From a bacterium (GTDB taxonomy: Bacteria > Bacillota > Clostridia > Christensenellales > CAG-138): a stretch of DNA of 31,756 nucleotides. Location of the stretch: assembly GCA_029218485.1 (NCBI GenBank), contig JAQXRK010000120.1:1-31756 (forward strand), written 5' to 3'. Of this stretch, positions 17,535 to 26,198 are shown piece by piece. Made by a program: the position numbers and the translations under genes. The notes below the pieces were generated by a model. It saw only the letters and a list, made by a program, of their open reading frames with translations, searched no databases and was not told the origin of the DNA. Positions within the stretch are counted from its first letter, which is position 1. Every line of letters begins with the position of its first letter.

Positions 17535-18071
17535 ATGGAGAAGATTCGCTTCCAAAGCGAGCGCGGGAACCGGCGCGGCGGACGGTCGTCCACCAAGCTG
17601 TATGCCCCGGCCCGCGACAACGAGGCGTACGCCTATGATCCCGAGACCGGAGAAAGGCTCAAGGACGCCCCGCTCAGGGCGGCGCCCATCGAGCTCCGGC
17701 CGCGCAGCGAGCTCCGGCTGGCCGCGCGCGTCGGCATCATGTTCTGCGTTTTCGTGTTTGCCGGCATGCTGGTATTCATTCTGTCCGGCTATGAGCGCAT
17801 CGCCCGCGCATACGCCGGCATCAACACGCTCAACGATCAGATCGACGAAATCCGGCTGCACATCAACGCGCTGGAGGCCGACATCGAGTGCGCCGTCACC
17901 ATCGAGGACGCGCAGTCGTACGCCATCAGCCAGGGCATGCAGTATCCGGTGCAGTCGCAGTACTTGGAGTCGGGCAAACCCATTCCGAACACCGCGGCCA
18001 GCGGCCCCTCCGGTCAGGCGCCGGAGGACGGAACGCCGGAGGACGGCGACGCGGGGGACGATACGCCCTGA
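17535..18071 (+). CDS. ftsL: FtsL-like septum protein
   Basis: This 178-residue bitopic membrane protein is assigned by position and shape. It has a charged cytoplasmic N-terminus of about 64 residues, one membrane segment (about 65-84, ARVGIMFCVFVFAGMLVFIL), then a heptad-like region (about 86-120, with INTLNDQIDEIRLHINALEA) and an acidic Pro/Gly-rich tail. FtsL sequences are poorly conserved, but the place between rsmH and the class B penicillin-binding protein is diagnostic. It should form the FtsL-FtsB-DivIB subcomplex that activates FtsW/FtsI. The tail after residue 145 is longer than usual. The ribosome site is AGGAGAGG. Confidence 0.82.
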   Translation: MEKIRFQSERGNRRGGRSSTKLYAPARDNEAYAYDPETGERLKDAPLRAAPIELRPRSELRLAARVGIMFCVFVFAGMLVFILSGYERIARAYAGINTLNDQIDEIRLHINALEADIECAVTIEDAQSYAISQGMQYPVQSQYLESGKPIPNTAASGPSGQAPEDGTPEDGDAGDDTP

Positions 18072-18135
18072 CGGGCGCGCCGATTCGCCCCTGCGGCTTC
18101 GCGGCGGAGGGTTGATCCGCAGGAAGGAGCCAGGT

Positions 18136-18240
18136 TTGAACAAAAACGGGCTTTTCACGCCGGCGGCGCCGGTATATAAAACGACGTCCGCCCATGCGCG
18201 GAAAATTGCAGCACTGACCTTGCCAAAGGAGCAGCCGTAA
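18136..18240 (+). CDS. Possible 34-residue small protein or leader peptide
   Basis: In the 170-nt gap between ftsL and spoVD a TTG start at 18136 has a good AGGAAGGAG site 6 nt upstream and opens a 34-codon frame ending at TAA 18238-18240, two bases before the spoVD ATG. The peptide (LNKNGLFTPAAPVYKTTS, then basic and Leu-rich) matches no family I know. Translation could couple to spoVD. It may equally be chance, and this gap otherwise holds nothing recognised. Confidence 0.3.
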   Translation: MNKNGLFTPAAPVYKTTSAHARKIAALTLPKEQP

Positions 18241-18241
18241 C

Positions 18242-20461
18242 ATGGCGGCGCCTTCGGCAAAACTGAAAAAACGCCTGCTGATCCTGCTGGGATTCGGCCT
18301 GGTGCTGTTTCTTTTGCTCGTGTTCCGCCTGTTTCAGGTCATGGTCATCGACGGACCGCGCCTTGAAGGCATGGCCCTCAAGCAGCAGACGCGCAGGAGC
18401 TCCCTGCACGCGCAGCGCGGCCGCATTCTGGATACGAACGGCACGGTGCTCGCGCAGAGCGGCACCTCGTATCAGGTTCTGGTCAACCCGCAGGTGCTCT
18501 CCGGCAAGGACGATGAGGAATCGGAGCGCGTGCGCATCTCCATCCTCGTGTCGGATGTGCTGGGCATGAATTACGACGATGTGTACGCCAAGGTCTCCCG
18601 CACCGACAAGCAGCAGCTCGTGCTCAAGCGGCAGGTTTCCAGCGAGGTCGTCGACCAGATCATCGCGCTCCAGCTCGGCGGCACCATCAGCTTTTCGACC
18701 GACTACACGCGCTATTACTCCAACGGCAAGCTGTTCGCGCAGCTCATCGGCTTCACCGGCATCGACGGCGAGGGGCAGACGGGGCTTGAAGCATCGCTCG
18801 ACAAATACCTTGCCGGCATCGACGGCCGCATCGCCACGCCGAAGGACGCCCGCGGAAACCCGCTCGCCTACGGCGAGGAGGAGTACATCGCGCCGACCGA
18901 CGGCTATGACGTTCAGATCACCGCCGACGCCAACGCCGAGGCGTATCTCGAAACGGCGCTTGCCGAGTGCATGTCCGTGAACAACGCCAAGACCGTCACC
19001 GGTCTGGTCATGGATCCTAAGACGGGCAAGATTCTGGCCGCCGCGTCGAACCCGACGTTCGACCTCAATCAGCCCGATCGCAGCGACGTCACCGCCCTGA
19101 TGGCCATGTCGCGCAACCGCATCGTGACCGACACGTTTGAACCGGGCTCGATCTTCAAGATCATCACGCTGGCCGCTGCGCTCGATTCCGGCGCCGTCAC
19201 GATGGACAGCACGTTCGAGTGCTCCGGCTCGCTCCGCTTCCGCACGGAGTCCATCAAGTGCTGGAAGCGCGGCGGACACGGCCACCAGACGCTCGCCGAG
19301 GCCTGCCAGAACTCCTGCAACTGCGCGTTCATGCAGATGGCGCTCGCCATGGGCGTGGACACGTTCTACGACTACATCTATGCGTTCGGCTTCGGTTCCA
19401 AGACGAGCAGCGGCGTCCCCGGCGAGGACACCGGCGACGTCATCCACCGCAAGTATATCCGCGACACCGATCTGGCCCGCATCGGCTTCGGCCAGAGCAT
19501 CACGGTCACGCCGCTGCAGAGGGTCAACGCCGCAGCGGCCGCCATCAACGGCGGAATCCTGTGGCAGCCGTACATCATCGACTCCATTACGACGAACGAA
19601 GAGGACGGCACTTCGGTCGTCATCGAGCACAACGAGCCGAAGGAGCTTCGGCGCGTCATCAAGTCCGAGACCTCCGAAAAGGTGCGCCTGCTCCTGCAAT
19701 CGGTCGTCGATCACGGCAGCGGTTCGAACGCGCAGATCGCCGGCTACACGGTCGGCGGCAAGACCGGCACCGCGCAGAAATACGATGAGAACGGCAAGGT
19801 GTCGAGCACGCTGCTCATCGCCTCGTTCATCGGCTTCGTTCCGGCGGACGACCCGCAGCTCATCTGCCTCGTCATGGTGGATGAACCGCGCGTGCCCGTG
19901 ATCTACGGCAGCACGGTCGCGGCGCCGTTCGTGCAGCGGGCGCTCTCCAACCTCGTGCAGTATTACGGCATCCTGCCCAACACGGATACCGAAACCACCA
20001 CCGTGCCGGACGTGGTCGGCAAGTCCGCGAGGGAAGCGTCGGATGCGCTCCGGCGGGCCGGGTTCCCCGCGCCGGTCTATACGGCCTCCGAGGAGGACGC
20101 CGTGGTGCTCATGCAGGTGCCGGCGGCCAATGCCGTGGTGCCGACCGGTACGCAGGTCGTGATCTATACGACCATGACCACCTACAGCGACGAGGGCACC
20201 GTCAAGGACACCGTCACCGTACCGAGCGTCATCGATAAGCGCCGTCAGGACGCTTTCGATATTCTGGACAAGCTGGGGCTGGTCCTCGTCTACGACAAGA
20301 GCGCCTGCCTCGGCCAGATCACCAGCCAGTCGATCGAGCCGGGAACCGAGGTCGAGCGCGGCACGGAGATCTACGTCACGTTCAGCAAGGCGCCGCCATC
20401 CGCTACAACCCCGGAGGATACCGGCGGAGATGATGGCGACGATACGCCGACTGGGGAATAA
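18242..20461 (+). CDS. spoVD: SpoVD/FtsI-type peptidoglycan D,D-transpeptidase
   Basis: This 739-residue class B penicillin-binding protein cross-links peptidoglycan at the septum or spore cortex. It has an N-terminal membrane anchor (about 11-35), a dimerisation domain starting with RGRILDTNGTVLA (59-71), then the transpeptidase domain with nucleophile Ser303 in GSIFK, the SCN motif (358-360) and KTGT (507-510). Two PASTA domains follow, starting at VPDVVGKSAREA (about 588) and VPSVIDKRRQDA (about 658). The class with two PASTA repeats covers both B. subtilis PBP2B-like and SpoVD-like enzymes, so division versus sporulation use is not resolved. AAAGGAG lies about 10 nt before the ATG. The C-terminal tail is acidic and Thr-rich. 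Confidence 0.95.
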   Translation: MAAPSAKLKKRLLILLGFGLVLFLLLVFRLFQVMVIDGPRLEGMALKQQTRRSSLHAQRGRILDTNGTVLAQSGTSYQVLVNPQVLSGKDDEESERVRISILVSDVLGMNYDDVYAKVSRTDKQQLVLKRQVSSEVVDQIIALQLGGTISFSTDYTRYYSNGKLFAQLIGFTGIDGEGQTGLEASLDKYLAGIDGRIATPKDARGNPLAYGEEEYIAPTDGYDVQITADANAEAYLETALAECMSVNNAKTVTGLVMDPKTGKILAAASNPTFDLNQPDRSDVTALMAMSRNRIVTDTFEPGSIFKIITLAAALDSGAVTMDSTFECSGSLRFRTESIKCWKRGGHGHQTLAEACQNSCNCAFMQMALAMGVDTFYDYIYAFGFGSKTSSGVPGEDTGDVIHRKYIRDTDLARIGFGQSITVTPLQRVNAAAAAINGGILWQPYIIDSITTNEEDGTSVVIEHNEPKELRRVIKSETSEKVRLLLQSVVDHGSGSNAQIAGYTVGGKTGTAQKYDENGKVSSTLLIASFIGFVPADDPQLICLVMVDEPRVPVIYGSTVAAPFVQRALSNLVQYYGILPNTDTETTTVPDVVGKSAREASDALRRAGFPAPVYTASEEDAVVLMQVPAANAVVPTGTQVVIYTTMTTYSDEGTVKDTVTVPSVIDKRRQDAFDILDKLGLVLVYDKSACLGQITSQSIEPGTEVERGTEIYVTFSKAPPSATTPEDTGGDDGDDTPTGE

Positions 20462-20500
20462 CTGACCTTATTTTATACATTTTTCGGGAGGGACGAACAC

Positions 20501-21943
20501 ATGCTGTTATCCGAGCTTGCCATGACGGCCGGGCTGCGCTACACCGGCAAAAACGTTGACATCCAGTCCATCGAATACGATTCGCGAAAGGTAGCGCCCG
20601 GCAGCATGTTCTGCTGCATCGTCGGGCAGCTGTTTGACGGCCACGCCTTCGCCGAATCCGCGGTCGAGAAGGGCGCCGTTGCGCTGCTGGTCGAGCACGA
20701 GCTCCCGCTCGATGTGCCGCAGGTCGTGGTGCAGAGCGCGAGAAAGGCCATGGCCGAGATGGCCGCCGCCTTCTATGGATATCCGCAGCGCGAGATGCAG
20801 ATGCTCGGCGTGACCGGCACGAACGGCAAGACCACCACGACCTATATGGTCAAGGCCATTGCCGAACAGGCGGGCAAGAAGGTCGGCATCATCGGCACCA
20901 TCCGCAACATGATCGGCAGCGAAAGCCTGCATGCGGACCGCACCACACCGGAATCCGTCGACCTGTTCCGGCTGCTGCGCACCATGGCGGACGCGCGCGT
21001 GGACATGGTCGTCATGGAGGTGTCCTCCCATGCGCTGGAGCAGTACCGCGTGCACGGCATCAAGTTTGATGTGGCGCTGTTCACCAACCTGACGCAGGAC
21101 CATCTGGATTATCACAAGACGTTTGAAAACTATCTGCAGGCCAAAAAGATCCTGTTCCAGAACGCAAAGAAAGCCGTTGTCAATGTGGATGACCCGTATG
21201 CGGACCGCATCATGGCCGGCCTCTCCATCCCGATCCTGACCTTCGGCGTGCGCGACCGCGCGGATCTGGCCGCCTCCAACATCGACATCACAACGCAGGG
21301 CGTCCAGTTCGATCTGCACACGCCCTCCGGCGACGTGCGCATGAACCTGCCCATCCCGGGGCTGTTCTCCGTGTTCAACGCGATGGGCGCCGTCGGCATG
21401 GCGCAGGCCATCGGCATCCAGCTCCCGCAGATCAAGCGCGGTCTGGAGTCCATGACCAGCGTGTCCGGCCGGCTCGAATCCGTCGCCACCGGCCTGCCCT
21501 TCTCGGTGTTTGTCGACTATGCGCACACGCCCGACGCGCTCGAGAACGTGCTCAAAACCGTGCGCGAATTTGCGCACAAGCGCGTCATCTGCGTGTTCGG
21601 CTGCGGCGGCGACCGCGACCGCGCCAAGCGCCCCATCATGGGCGAAATCGCGGGCCGCTATGCCGAGCTGGCGGTCGTGACGTCCGACAACCCCCGCACC
21701 GAGGATCCCATGGCGATCATCGAGACGATCGAGGAGGGGGTCAAGCGCTCCGGCGCCAAGTATACCGTGATCGAAAACCGGCGCAGCGCCATCGCGTACG
21801 CGCTCTCCGTCGCCGAGCCGGACGATATCATCCTCATCGCCGGCAAGGGCCACGAGAATTATCAGGAGATCAACGGCACACGCTACCACTTTGACGATAA
21901 GGAAATCGTAACGGAGCTGCTCAGGGAGCTGAAAAACTCTTAA
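20501..21943 (+). CDS. murE: UDP-MurNAc-L-Ala-D-Glu:meso-diaminopimelate ligase
   Basis: MurE adds the third residue of the stem peptide in the cytoplasm. The 480-residue protein has the N-terminal UDP-binding domain (IEYDSRKVAPGSMFC), the ATP loop GTNGKTT (106-112), MEVSSHALEQYRV, the NLTQDHLDYH segment and the C-terminal VDYAHTPDALENVL. The substrate-selecting motif is DNPR (about 396-399), which marks meso-DAP rather than L-lysine. GGGAGGGA lies 7 nt upstream of the ATG. In most dcw clusters murF follows directly; here a 170-nt structured gap and then mraY follow. Confidence 0.97.
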   Translation: MLLSELAMTAGLRYTGKNVDIQSIEYDSRKVAPGSMFCCIVGQLFDGHAFAESAVEKGAVALLVEHELPLDVPQVVVQSARKAMAEMAAAFYGYPQREMQMLGVTGTNGKTTTTYMVKAIAEQAGKKVGIIGTIRNMIGSESLHADRTTPESVDLFRLLRTMADARVDMVVMEVSSHALEQYRVHGIKFDVALFTNLTQDHLDYHKTFENYLQAKKILFQNAKKAVVNVDDPYADRIMAGLSIPILTFGVRDRADLAASNIDITTQGVQFDLHTPSGDVRMNLPIPGLFSVFNAMGAVGMAQAIGIQLPQIKRGLESMTSVSGRLESVATGLPFSVFVDYAHTPDALENVLKTVREFAHKRVICVFGCGGDRDRAKRPIMGEIAGRYAELAVVTSDNPRTEDPMAIIETIEEGVKRSGAKYTVIENRRSAIAYALSVAEPDDIILIAGKGHENYQEINGTRYHFDDKEIVTELLRELKNS

Positions 21944-21992
21944 AGCGCTTTTCCCGCGTGCGGACGGCGCTTTTGCGGCCAGCCGCAGCCGG

Positions 21993-22063
21993 CAAAACGG
22001 CGGAGCACACCCCGCCCGGCGCCGGAAGGAGCCGTTCCCACGCGATCGAAACCGCCCGTTTTG
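21993..22063 (+). other. Long-range stem in the mraY leader
   Basis: CAAAACGGCGG (21993-22003) can pair with CCGCCCGTTTTG (22052-22063) with one bulge, enclosing about 48 nt. It lies in the murE-mraY gap where murF is usually found. There is no reading frame here that resembles MurF. Confidence 0.4.
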
Positions 22064-22070
22064 GGGGCAG

Positions 22071-22094
22071 AAAGGATGCTTCGCGGGGCGAAGC
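22071..22094 (+). promoter_or_regulatory. Shine-Dalgarno-plus-hairpin element before mraY
   Basis: AAAGGAT is followed at once by a stem GCTTCGC-GGG-GCGAAGC, extended by one A-T and one T-A pair to 9 bp. The same element recurs before murD (23319-23342) with a different loop. An ATG at 22076 in the stem opens a 13-codon frame ending TGA over the mraY ATG, so a coupled leader peptide is possible. Confidence 0.55.
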
Positions 22095-22113
22095 ATGACA
22101 GTAGAAGAATCCC

Positions 22114-23121
22114 ATGATGCAAACCTATTTGCTCAGCGCACTGACCGCGTTCGCCGTGGTGCTGGTGCTCGGCCCCATCGTGATCCCGATGCTCCGGCAG
22201 CTCAAGTTCGGGCAGGTGGAGCGCGAAGAGGGCCCCGACTCCCACAAGTCCAAGCAGGGAACGCCCACGATGGGCGGTATTATGACGCTTCTCGGCATCC
22301 TCGTGGCCTCGCTGGTCTTCGGGCTGGAGAGCGCGTCGTTTGTGCTGCCGGCGCTGCTGGTCACGTTCGCCTTCGGTCTGGTCGGGTTCCTCGATGATTT
22401 CATCAAGGTGCGCCTGCACCGAAACCTCGGCCTGCGCGCCTATCAGAAGATCATCGCGCAGTTCGGCATCGCGCTGGTCGTGGCCATCTGGGCCTACCGG
22501 TCGCCCTATATCGGCTCCACGCTGTACCTGCCGATCTCCGGCGGCAGCTGGGATATCGGCTATTATTACATCCCGCTGGCCATGTTCGTCGTCATCGGCA
22601 CGACCAACGCCGTCAACCTCACCGACGGTCTGGACGGGCTCGCCTCCGGCGTCACCATGATCTACACGCTTGCGATGACGATCGTGTTCGGCTTGCTGGC
22701 CTCGAAGGCCTCGCTGCTCGGGCAGACGTTCTATGGCATCAATCTGCAGGGCATGGCGGTGTTCTCCGCGGCGGTAACGGGCGCGTGCCTCGGCTTCATC
22801 CGCTACAACACGTTCCCGGCGCGCGTGTTCATGGGCGATACCGGCTCGCTGGCGCTCGGTGGCGCCATCGCCATGATGGCGATCGCCAGCCGCTCGATCC
22901 TGCTGCTCCCGGTCATGGGCTTCTGCTTCGTCGGCTCGGCGCTGTCGGTCATCCTGCAGGTCGGCTCCTACAAGCTGCGCCATGGCAAGCGCGTCTTCAA
23001 GATGGCGCCTATCCACCACCATTTTGAGCTGTGCGGCTACTCGGAGTCCCGCATCGTCACGATGTATACGCTCGTGACGACCGTGCTCTGCGCGATCTGC
23101 CTGCTCAGCTACCTGCGCTGA
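22114..23121 (+). CDS. mraY: Phospho-MurNAc-pentapeptide transferase
   Basis: MraY transfers phospho-MurNAc-pentapeptide to undecaprenyl phosphate, forming lipid I at the inner membrane. The 335-residue polytopic protein has KQGTPTMGG (48-55), the metal-binding FLDDFIKV (92-99, Asp94/Asp95), NLTDGLDGLASG, FMGDTGSLALGG and the uridine-side APIHHHFELCGY near the end. About ten hydrophobic segments fit the family. Two adjacent ATGs (22114 and 22117) are possible starts; only a weak AGAAGAA precedes them, and a stronger AAAGGA lies upstream of a hairpin. Confidence 0.97.
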   Translation: MMQTYLLSALTAFAVVLVLGPIVIPMLRQLKFGQVEREEGPDSHKSKQGTPTMGGIMTLLGILVASLVFGLESASFVLPALLVTFAFGLVGFLDDFIKVRLHRNLGLRAYQKIIAQFGIALVVAIWAYRSPYIGSTLYLPISGGSWDIGYYYIPLAMFVVIGTTNAVNLTDGLDGLASGVTMIYTLAMTIVFGLLASKASLLGQTFYGINLQGMAVFSAAVTGACLGFIRYNTFPARVFMGDTGSLALGGAIAMMAIASRSILLLPVMGFCFVGSALSVILQVGSYKLRHGKRVFKMAPIHHHFELCGYSESRIVTMYTLVTTVLCAICLLSYLR

Positions 23122-23204
23122 CGTTCCGGCGCAACACAATTTCGATCGTTTTCGGGCGGCTGCCGCGGTCTTTCTGCGGCGTCGCCCATGCGGGTATTTT
23201 GGAG

Positions 23205-23276
23205 CGGCGCACCATGCGCCGTCCCCCCTCGCCCGGCGCTGTCGGCCGTCTGCACGGCGGCCGCTCCCGCAAGCGG
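23205..23276 (+). other. Cluster of hairpins in the murD leader
   Basis: Within the 231-nt mraY-murD gap three small perfect stems follow one another: CGGCGCA-CCA-TGCGCCG (23205-23221), GCCGT-CTGC-ACGGC (23245-23258) and CCCGC-AA-GCGGG (near 23266-23277). The SD-hairpin element follows at 23319-23342. No gene is visible here. It may be a folded regulatory leader or decayed sequence. Confidence 0.4.
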
Positions 23277-23318
23277 GATGCGCGGCACCGCCCTGCCCGC
23301 AATCCATCTTTCGCACGG

Positions 23319-23342
23319 AAAGGAGGCTTCGCTTCGCGAAGC
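23319..23342 (+). promoter_or_regulatory. Shine-Dalgarno-plus-hairpin element before murD
   Basis: AAAGGAG is followed at once by GCTTCGC-TTC-GCGAAGC; the ATG lies 10 nt after the stem. Without the stem folded, the SD would be about 27 nt from the start, too far for normal use; folding would bring it near. The arms are identical to those of the mraY element at 22071-22094 while the loops differ. Confidence 0.55.
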
Positions 23343-23352
23343 GGAAACAACT

Positions 23353-24711
23353 ATGGAACAGAAACAAACGGCTTTGATCGTCGGCATGGCAAAGAGCGGC
23401 ATCGGCGCAGCCAAGCTGCTCTGCAGAAACGGCTGCCGCGTGATCATCAACGATCAAAAGGCGCACATCGACGGACTGGATGAGGCGCTGCGCGGCTTTT
23501 CGGTGGAAAACCGGCTCGGGGAGGATCCGATGACGCTGCTGGACGGCGTGCAGATGCTGATCCCCAGCCCGATCATCCCCATGAGCGCGCCCTTCATCGT
23601 GCGCGCGCGGGAACTGGGGATCGAGGTGCTGTCCGAAATCGAGCTGGGATACCGGTACGCCAAGGCGGATTTCGTCTGCATCACCGGCACCAACGGTAAG
23701 ACCACCTGCACCGCGCTGACCGGCGAGCTGTTCAAGGCGGGCGGGTTCCGCACGTTCGTGCTCGGCAACATCGGCATCGCCATCACCGAGCATGCGGAGG
23801 AGACCATTCCCGGCGATGTGATCGTGGCCGAAACGGCGGCGCTGCAGCTCGAGGGCTGCTCCACGTTCCATGCGCGCGCGGCCGCCTGCTGCAACATCAC
23901 GCCCGACCATCTCGATCACTTCGGCACGATGGACAACTACATCGCCGCCAAGTGCAAGGTGTTTGAGAACCAGACGCCCGAGGATTTCGCCGTGCTCAAC
24001 TACGACGACCCTGAGGTGCGCGCTATGTACACGCTCACGCCCGCGACCTGCCTGTACTTCTCCCGCCGCGGCGAGGTGCCGGAGGGCATGTTCGTGCGGG
24101 ACGGCGTGGTGATCTACCGCAGAAACGGCGTCGATCTGCCGCTCATCCGCGCATCCGAAATCCGCATCCCCGGCGGGCACAATCTGGAGAACGCCATGCT
24201 CTCCTCGCTGCTCGCGCTTTCGATGGGCGTACCGGCCGAGGCGGTCCGCGAAACGCTCAAAACGTTCCCCGGCGTCGAGCACCGCATCGAGTTTGTGCGC
24301 GAGCTGGACGGCGTTGCCTACATCAACGACAGCAAGGGCACCAATCCGGCCAGCACCATCCGCGCCATCGAGGCCATGACGCGGCCGGCCGTGATGCTGC
24401 TGGGCGGCTTTGACAAGCATGCGGATTTCCACGAGCTGTTCGAGACGCTGCGCGGCCGCGTGCGCGCGCTGGTCATCATCGGGCAGACCCGCGAGCAGCT
24501 CCTGCGCACCGCAGCCGACTGCGATATGCTCCCGCTCTGCCACACGGAGGAGACCTTTGCCGCGGCGGTCGATACGGCGCGCGCGCTGGCAAAGCCGGGC
24601 GACGTGGTGCTGCTCTCCCCCGCCTGCGCAAGCTGGGGCATGTTTGACAACTTTGAGCAGCGGGGCCGCATCTTCAAGGAGATCGTCAACGGGTACGAGC
24701 CCAGGCAGTAA
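23353..24711 (+). CDS. murD: UDP-MurNAc-L-alanine:D-glutamate ligase
   Basis: MurD adds D-glutamate to UDP-MurNAc-L-Ala in the cytoplasm. The 452-residue protein has the N-terminal UDP-binding Rossmann part (ALIVGMAKSGIGAA), the ATP loop GTNGKTT (112-118), NITPDHLDHFGTMDNYIAAK, the Mg2+/ATP-side HNLENAMLSSLLA, INDSKGTNPAST and the closing LLSPACASWGMFDNFEQRG. One oddity is AETAALQLEG where the usual motif is E-(V/L)-SSFQLE; the Gln-Leu-Glu core is kept. The ATG at 23353 gives the standard N-terminus; the frame is open further upstream but that part is not MurD-like. Confidence 0.96.
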   Translation: MEQKQTALIVGMAKSGIGAAKLLCRNGCRVIINDQKAHIDGLDEALRGFSVENRLGEDPMTLLDGVQMLIPSPIIPMSAPFIVRARELGIEVLSEIELGYRYAKADFVCITGTNGKTTCTALTGELFKAGGFRTFVLGNIGIAITEHAEETIPGDVIVAETAALQLEGCSTFHARAAACCNITPDHLDHFGTMDNYIAAKCKVFENQTPEDFAVLNYDDPEVRAMYTLTPATCLYFSRRGEVPEGMFVRDGVVIYRRNGVDLPLIRASEIRIPGGHNLENAMLSSLLALSMGVPAEAVRETLKTFPGVEHRIEFVRELDGVAYINDSKGTNPASTIRAIEAMTRPAVMLLGGFDKHADFHELFETLRGRVRALVIIGQTREQLLRTAADCDMLPLCHTEETFAAAVDTARALAKPGDVVLLSPACASWGMFDNFEQRGRIFKEIVNGYEPRQ

Positions 24712-24738
24712 CGGCCGCCCGGGGAAAGGGCACGCCAT

Positions 24739-24875
24739 ACAGCGGCCGCACGGGAAAACCGCTCGCACAGCGGCCGCAGCATTTCCCCCTCCCCCAAGGC
24801 TTGGCATAGCCGCCCGGGAGATAAATCGCGTGCCGCGCAACGACTGCACGTGGAAACGGCGCTCACAGCGGCCGC
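24739..24875. repeat. Three copies of ACAGCGGCCGC in the murD-ftsW gap
   Basis: ACAGCGGCCGC occurs at 24739-24749, 24767-24777 and 24865-24875, the last two preceded by similar CTC(GC) sequence. Each contains the palindrome GCGGCCGC. They lie in the 278-nt gap before ftsW, which holds no gene I can support but does hold the ftsW promoter. Confidence 0.6.
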
Positions 24876-24927
24876 GGCGGCAAAGTAAACATTTTGAAAC
24901 TTTCGGCCGGTGCGGTGGTCGCCCGGC

Positions 24928-24956
24928 TTGCGGCTGCATAGATATCATAGTATAAT
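24928..24956 (+). promoter_or_regulatory. Second dcw promoter, before ftsW
   Basis: TTGCGG (24928-24933), 17-nt spacer, TATAAT (24951-24956). It sits in the only AT-rich stretch of the gap, about 33 nt before the ftsW ATG. It would let ftsW-murA-ftsQ-cupin be made separately from the mraZ promoter. Confidence 0.7.
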
Positions 24957-24989
24957 GTTTTATTCGTAAATTTCGGTCCTGGAGGCGAA

Positions 24990-26198
24990 ATGGAAAAACG
25001 AACGCGTGAAAAAAGGCATCGAATGGACTATGGCATTCTGCTGATGGTGACGCTGCTGTGCGCCTTCGGCCTTGTCATGGTGTTTTCCGCCAGCTATTAT
25101 TACGCGCAGAACCACGCAGGCGCCAATTACGACGGGTATTATTATCTGAAAAAGCAGGCCACCTACATGCTCATCAGCTACCCGATCATGATCCTGCTGT
25201 CGTTTTTCGACTACCGCCAGCTCGAAAGATTCAAGGTGCTCGGCTTCCTGCTGTCGGTCGGCCTGCTGCTCGCGGTGCTGGTGTTCGGCGACGAGGTCAA
25301 CGGCGCCAAGCGCTGGATCGTGATCGCCGGGCAGAGTATCCAGCCCTCGGAGATCGCGAAATTCGGCATGATGCTGTACATGTGCGCGTTCATGGCCAAA
25401 AAGCAGGCCGTGATGCACGAGTTTAAGCGCGGCATGCTGCCGATGCTTCTCATCATCGGCGTCATCTGCGGCCTCATCATGCTGCAGCCGAACATGTCCA
25501 TGGCCGTTATCATCGGCCTCATGGGATATGCGCTGCTGTTTGCCGGCGGCGCGGACGTGAAGCAGATGCTGCTGCTCGGCGTGGTGCTCGTGGCGCTGTT
25601 CGTGCTGTTCGCCGTCATCGAGCCGTACCGGTTCCAGCGGCTGACTACGTTTACCGATCCGTGGAATGACGGCAAGGGCGGCCTCGGCAGCGGCTACCAG
25701 CTCATCCAGTCGTTCTATGCGCTCGGCAGCGGCGGGCTGTTCGGCCTCGGCCTGAACAACAGCCGCCAAAAGCTGCTGTACATGACGTACGGCGAGAGCG
25801 ATTTCATCTTCGCCATTCTGGGCGAGGAGCTCGGCTTTGTGGGCGCCGTGGTCGTCATGTGCGCCTATGGGTTTATCATCTACCGCGGCATCCGCGTGGC
25901 GCTGCGCTGCCGCGACCGGTTCGGCAGTCTTCTGGCCGCCGGAATCACGGTCGTTTTCGCGCTGCAGGTGTTCGTCAATATCGGCGTTGTGACCGGCTCC
26001 ATGCCCACGACGGGGCAGGCGCTGCCGTTCATCAGCGCGGGCGGCACCTCGCTGCTCATCTTCATGTCGGCAATGGGCGTTCTGCTGAACATCTCCCGCT
26101 TTACGACGGAGAAGCAGCTCCCGGTCGTCGCGAGGAGCCAGCGGCAGGCACCGGAGCGTGCCGCGGCGCCGCGCCGGCCGCGGATGTCGGAGCGATAA
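24990..26198 (+). CDS. ftsW: FtsW/SpoVE lipid II polymerase (SEDS family)
   Basis: This 402-residue SEDS glycosyltransferase polymerises lipid II, working with the class B transpeptidase encoded upstream. It has about ten membrane segments, beginning YGILLMVTLLCAFGLVMVFS; the family motifs GAKRWIVIAGQSIQPSE, MLQPNMSMA, the extracellular loop WNDGKGGLGSGYQLIQS and the late GQALPFISAGGTS are present. The C-terminus is short, basic and Arg/Pro-rich. SpoVE (cortex) and FtsW (division) cannot be separated by sequence here. GGAGGCG lies just before the ATG. murG, which usually follows, is absent. Confidence 0.95.
   Translation: MEKRTREKRHRMDYGILLMVTLLCAFGLVMVFSASYYYAQNHAGANYDGYYYLKKQATYMLISYPIMILLSFFDYRQLERFKVLGFLLSVGLLLAVLVFGDEVNGAKRWIVIAGQSIQPSEIAKFGMMLYMCAFMAKKQAVMHEFKRGMLPMLLIIGVICGLIMLQPNMSMAVIIGLMGYALLFAGGADVKQMLLLGVVLVALFVLFAVIEPYRFQRLTTFTDPWNDGKGGLGSGYQLIQSFYALGSGGLFGLGLNNSRQKLLYMTYGESDFIFAILGEELGFVGAVVVMCAYGFIIYRGIRVALRCRDRFGSLLAAGITVVFALQVFVNIGVVTGSMPTTGQALPFISAGGTSLLIFMSAMGVLLNISRFTTEKQLPVVARSQRQAPERAAAPRRPRMSER

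Noticed and set aside
21944..22113. Decayed murF gene in the murE-mraY gap
   Set aside because: The gap is only 170 nt and no frame shows MurF motifs such as GSxGKT or its C-terminal domain.
23188..23352. N-terminal extension of MurD in the same open frame
   Set aside because: The extension is low-complexity and unlike MurD. MEQKQTALIVG at 23353 is the normal family start.
21940..24948. A 1002-codon frame on the minus strand opposite mraY and murD
   Set aside because: It is a shadow frame: composition is skewed, and mraY and murD on the plus strand carry full catalytic motifs.
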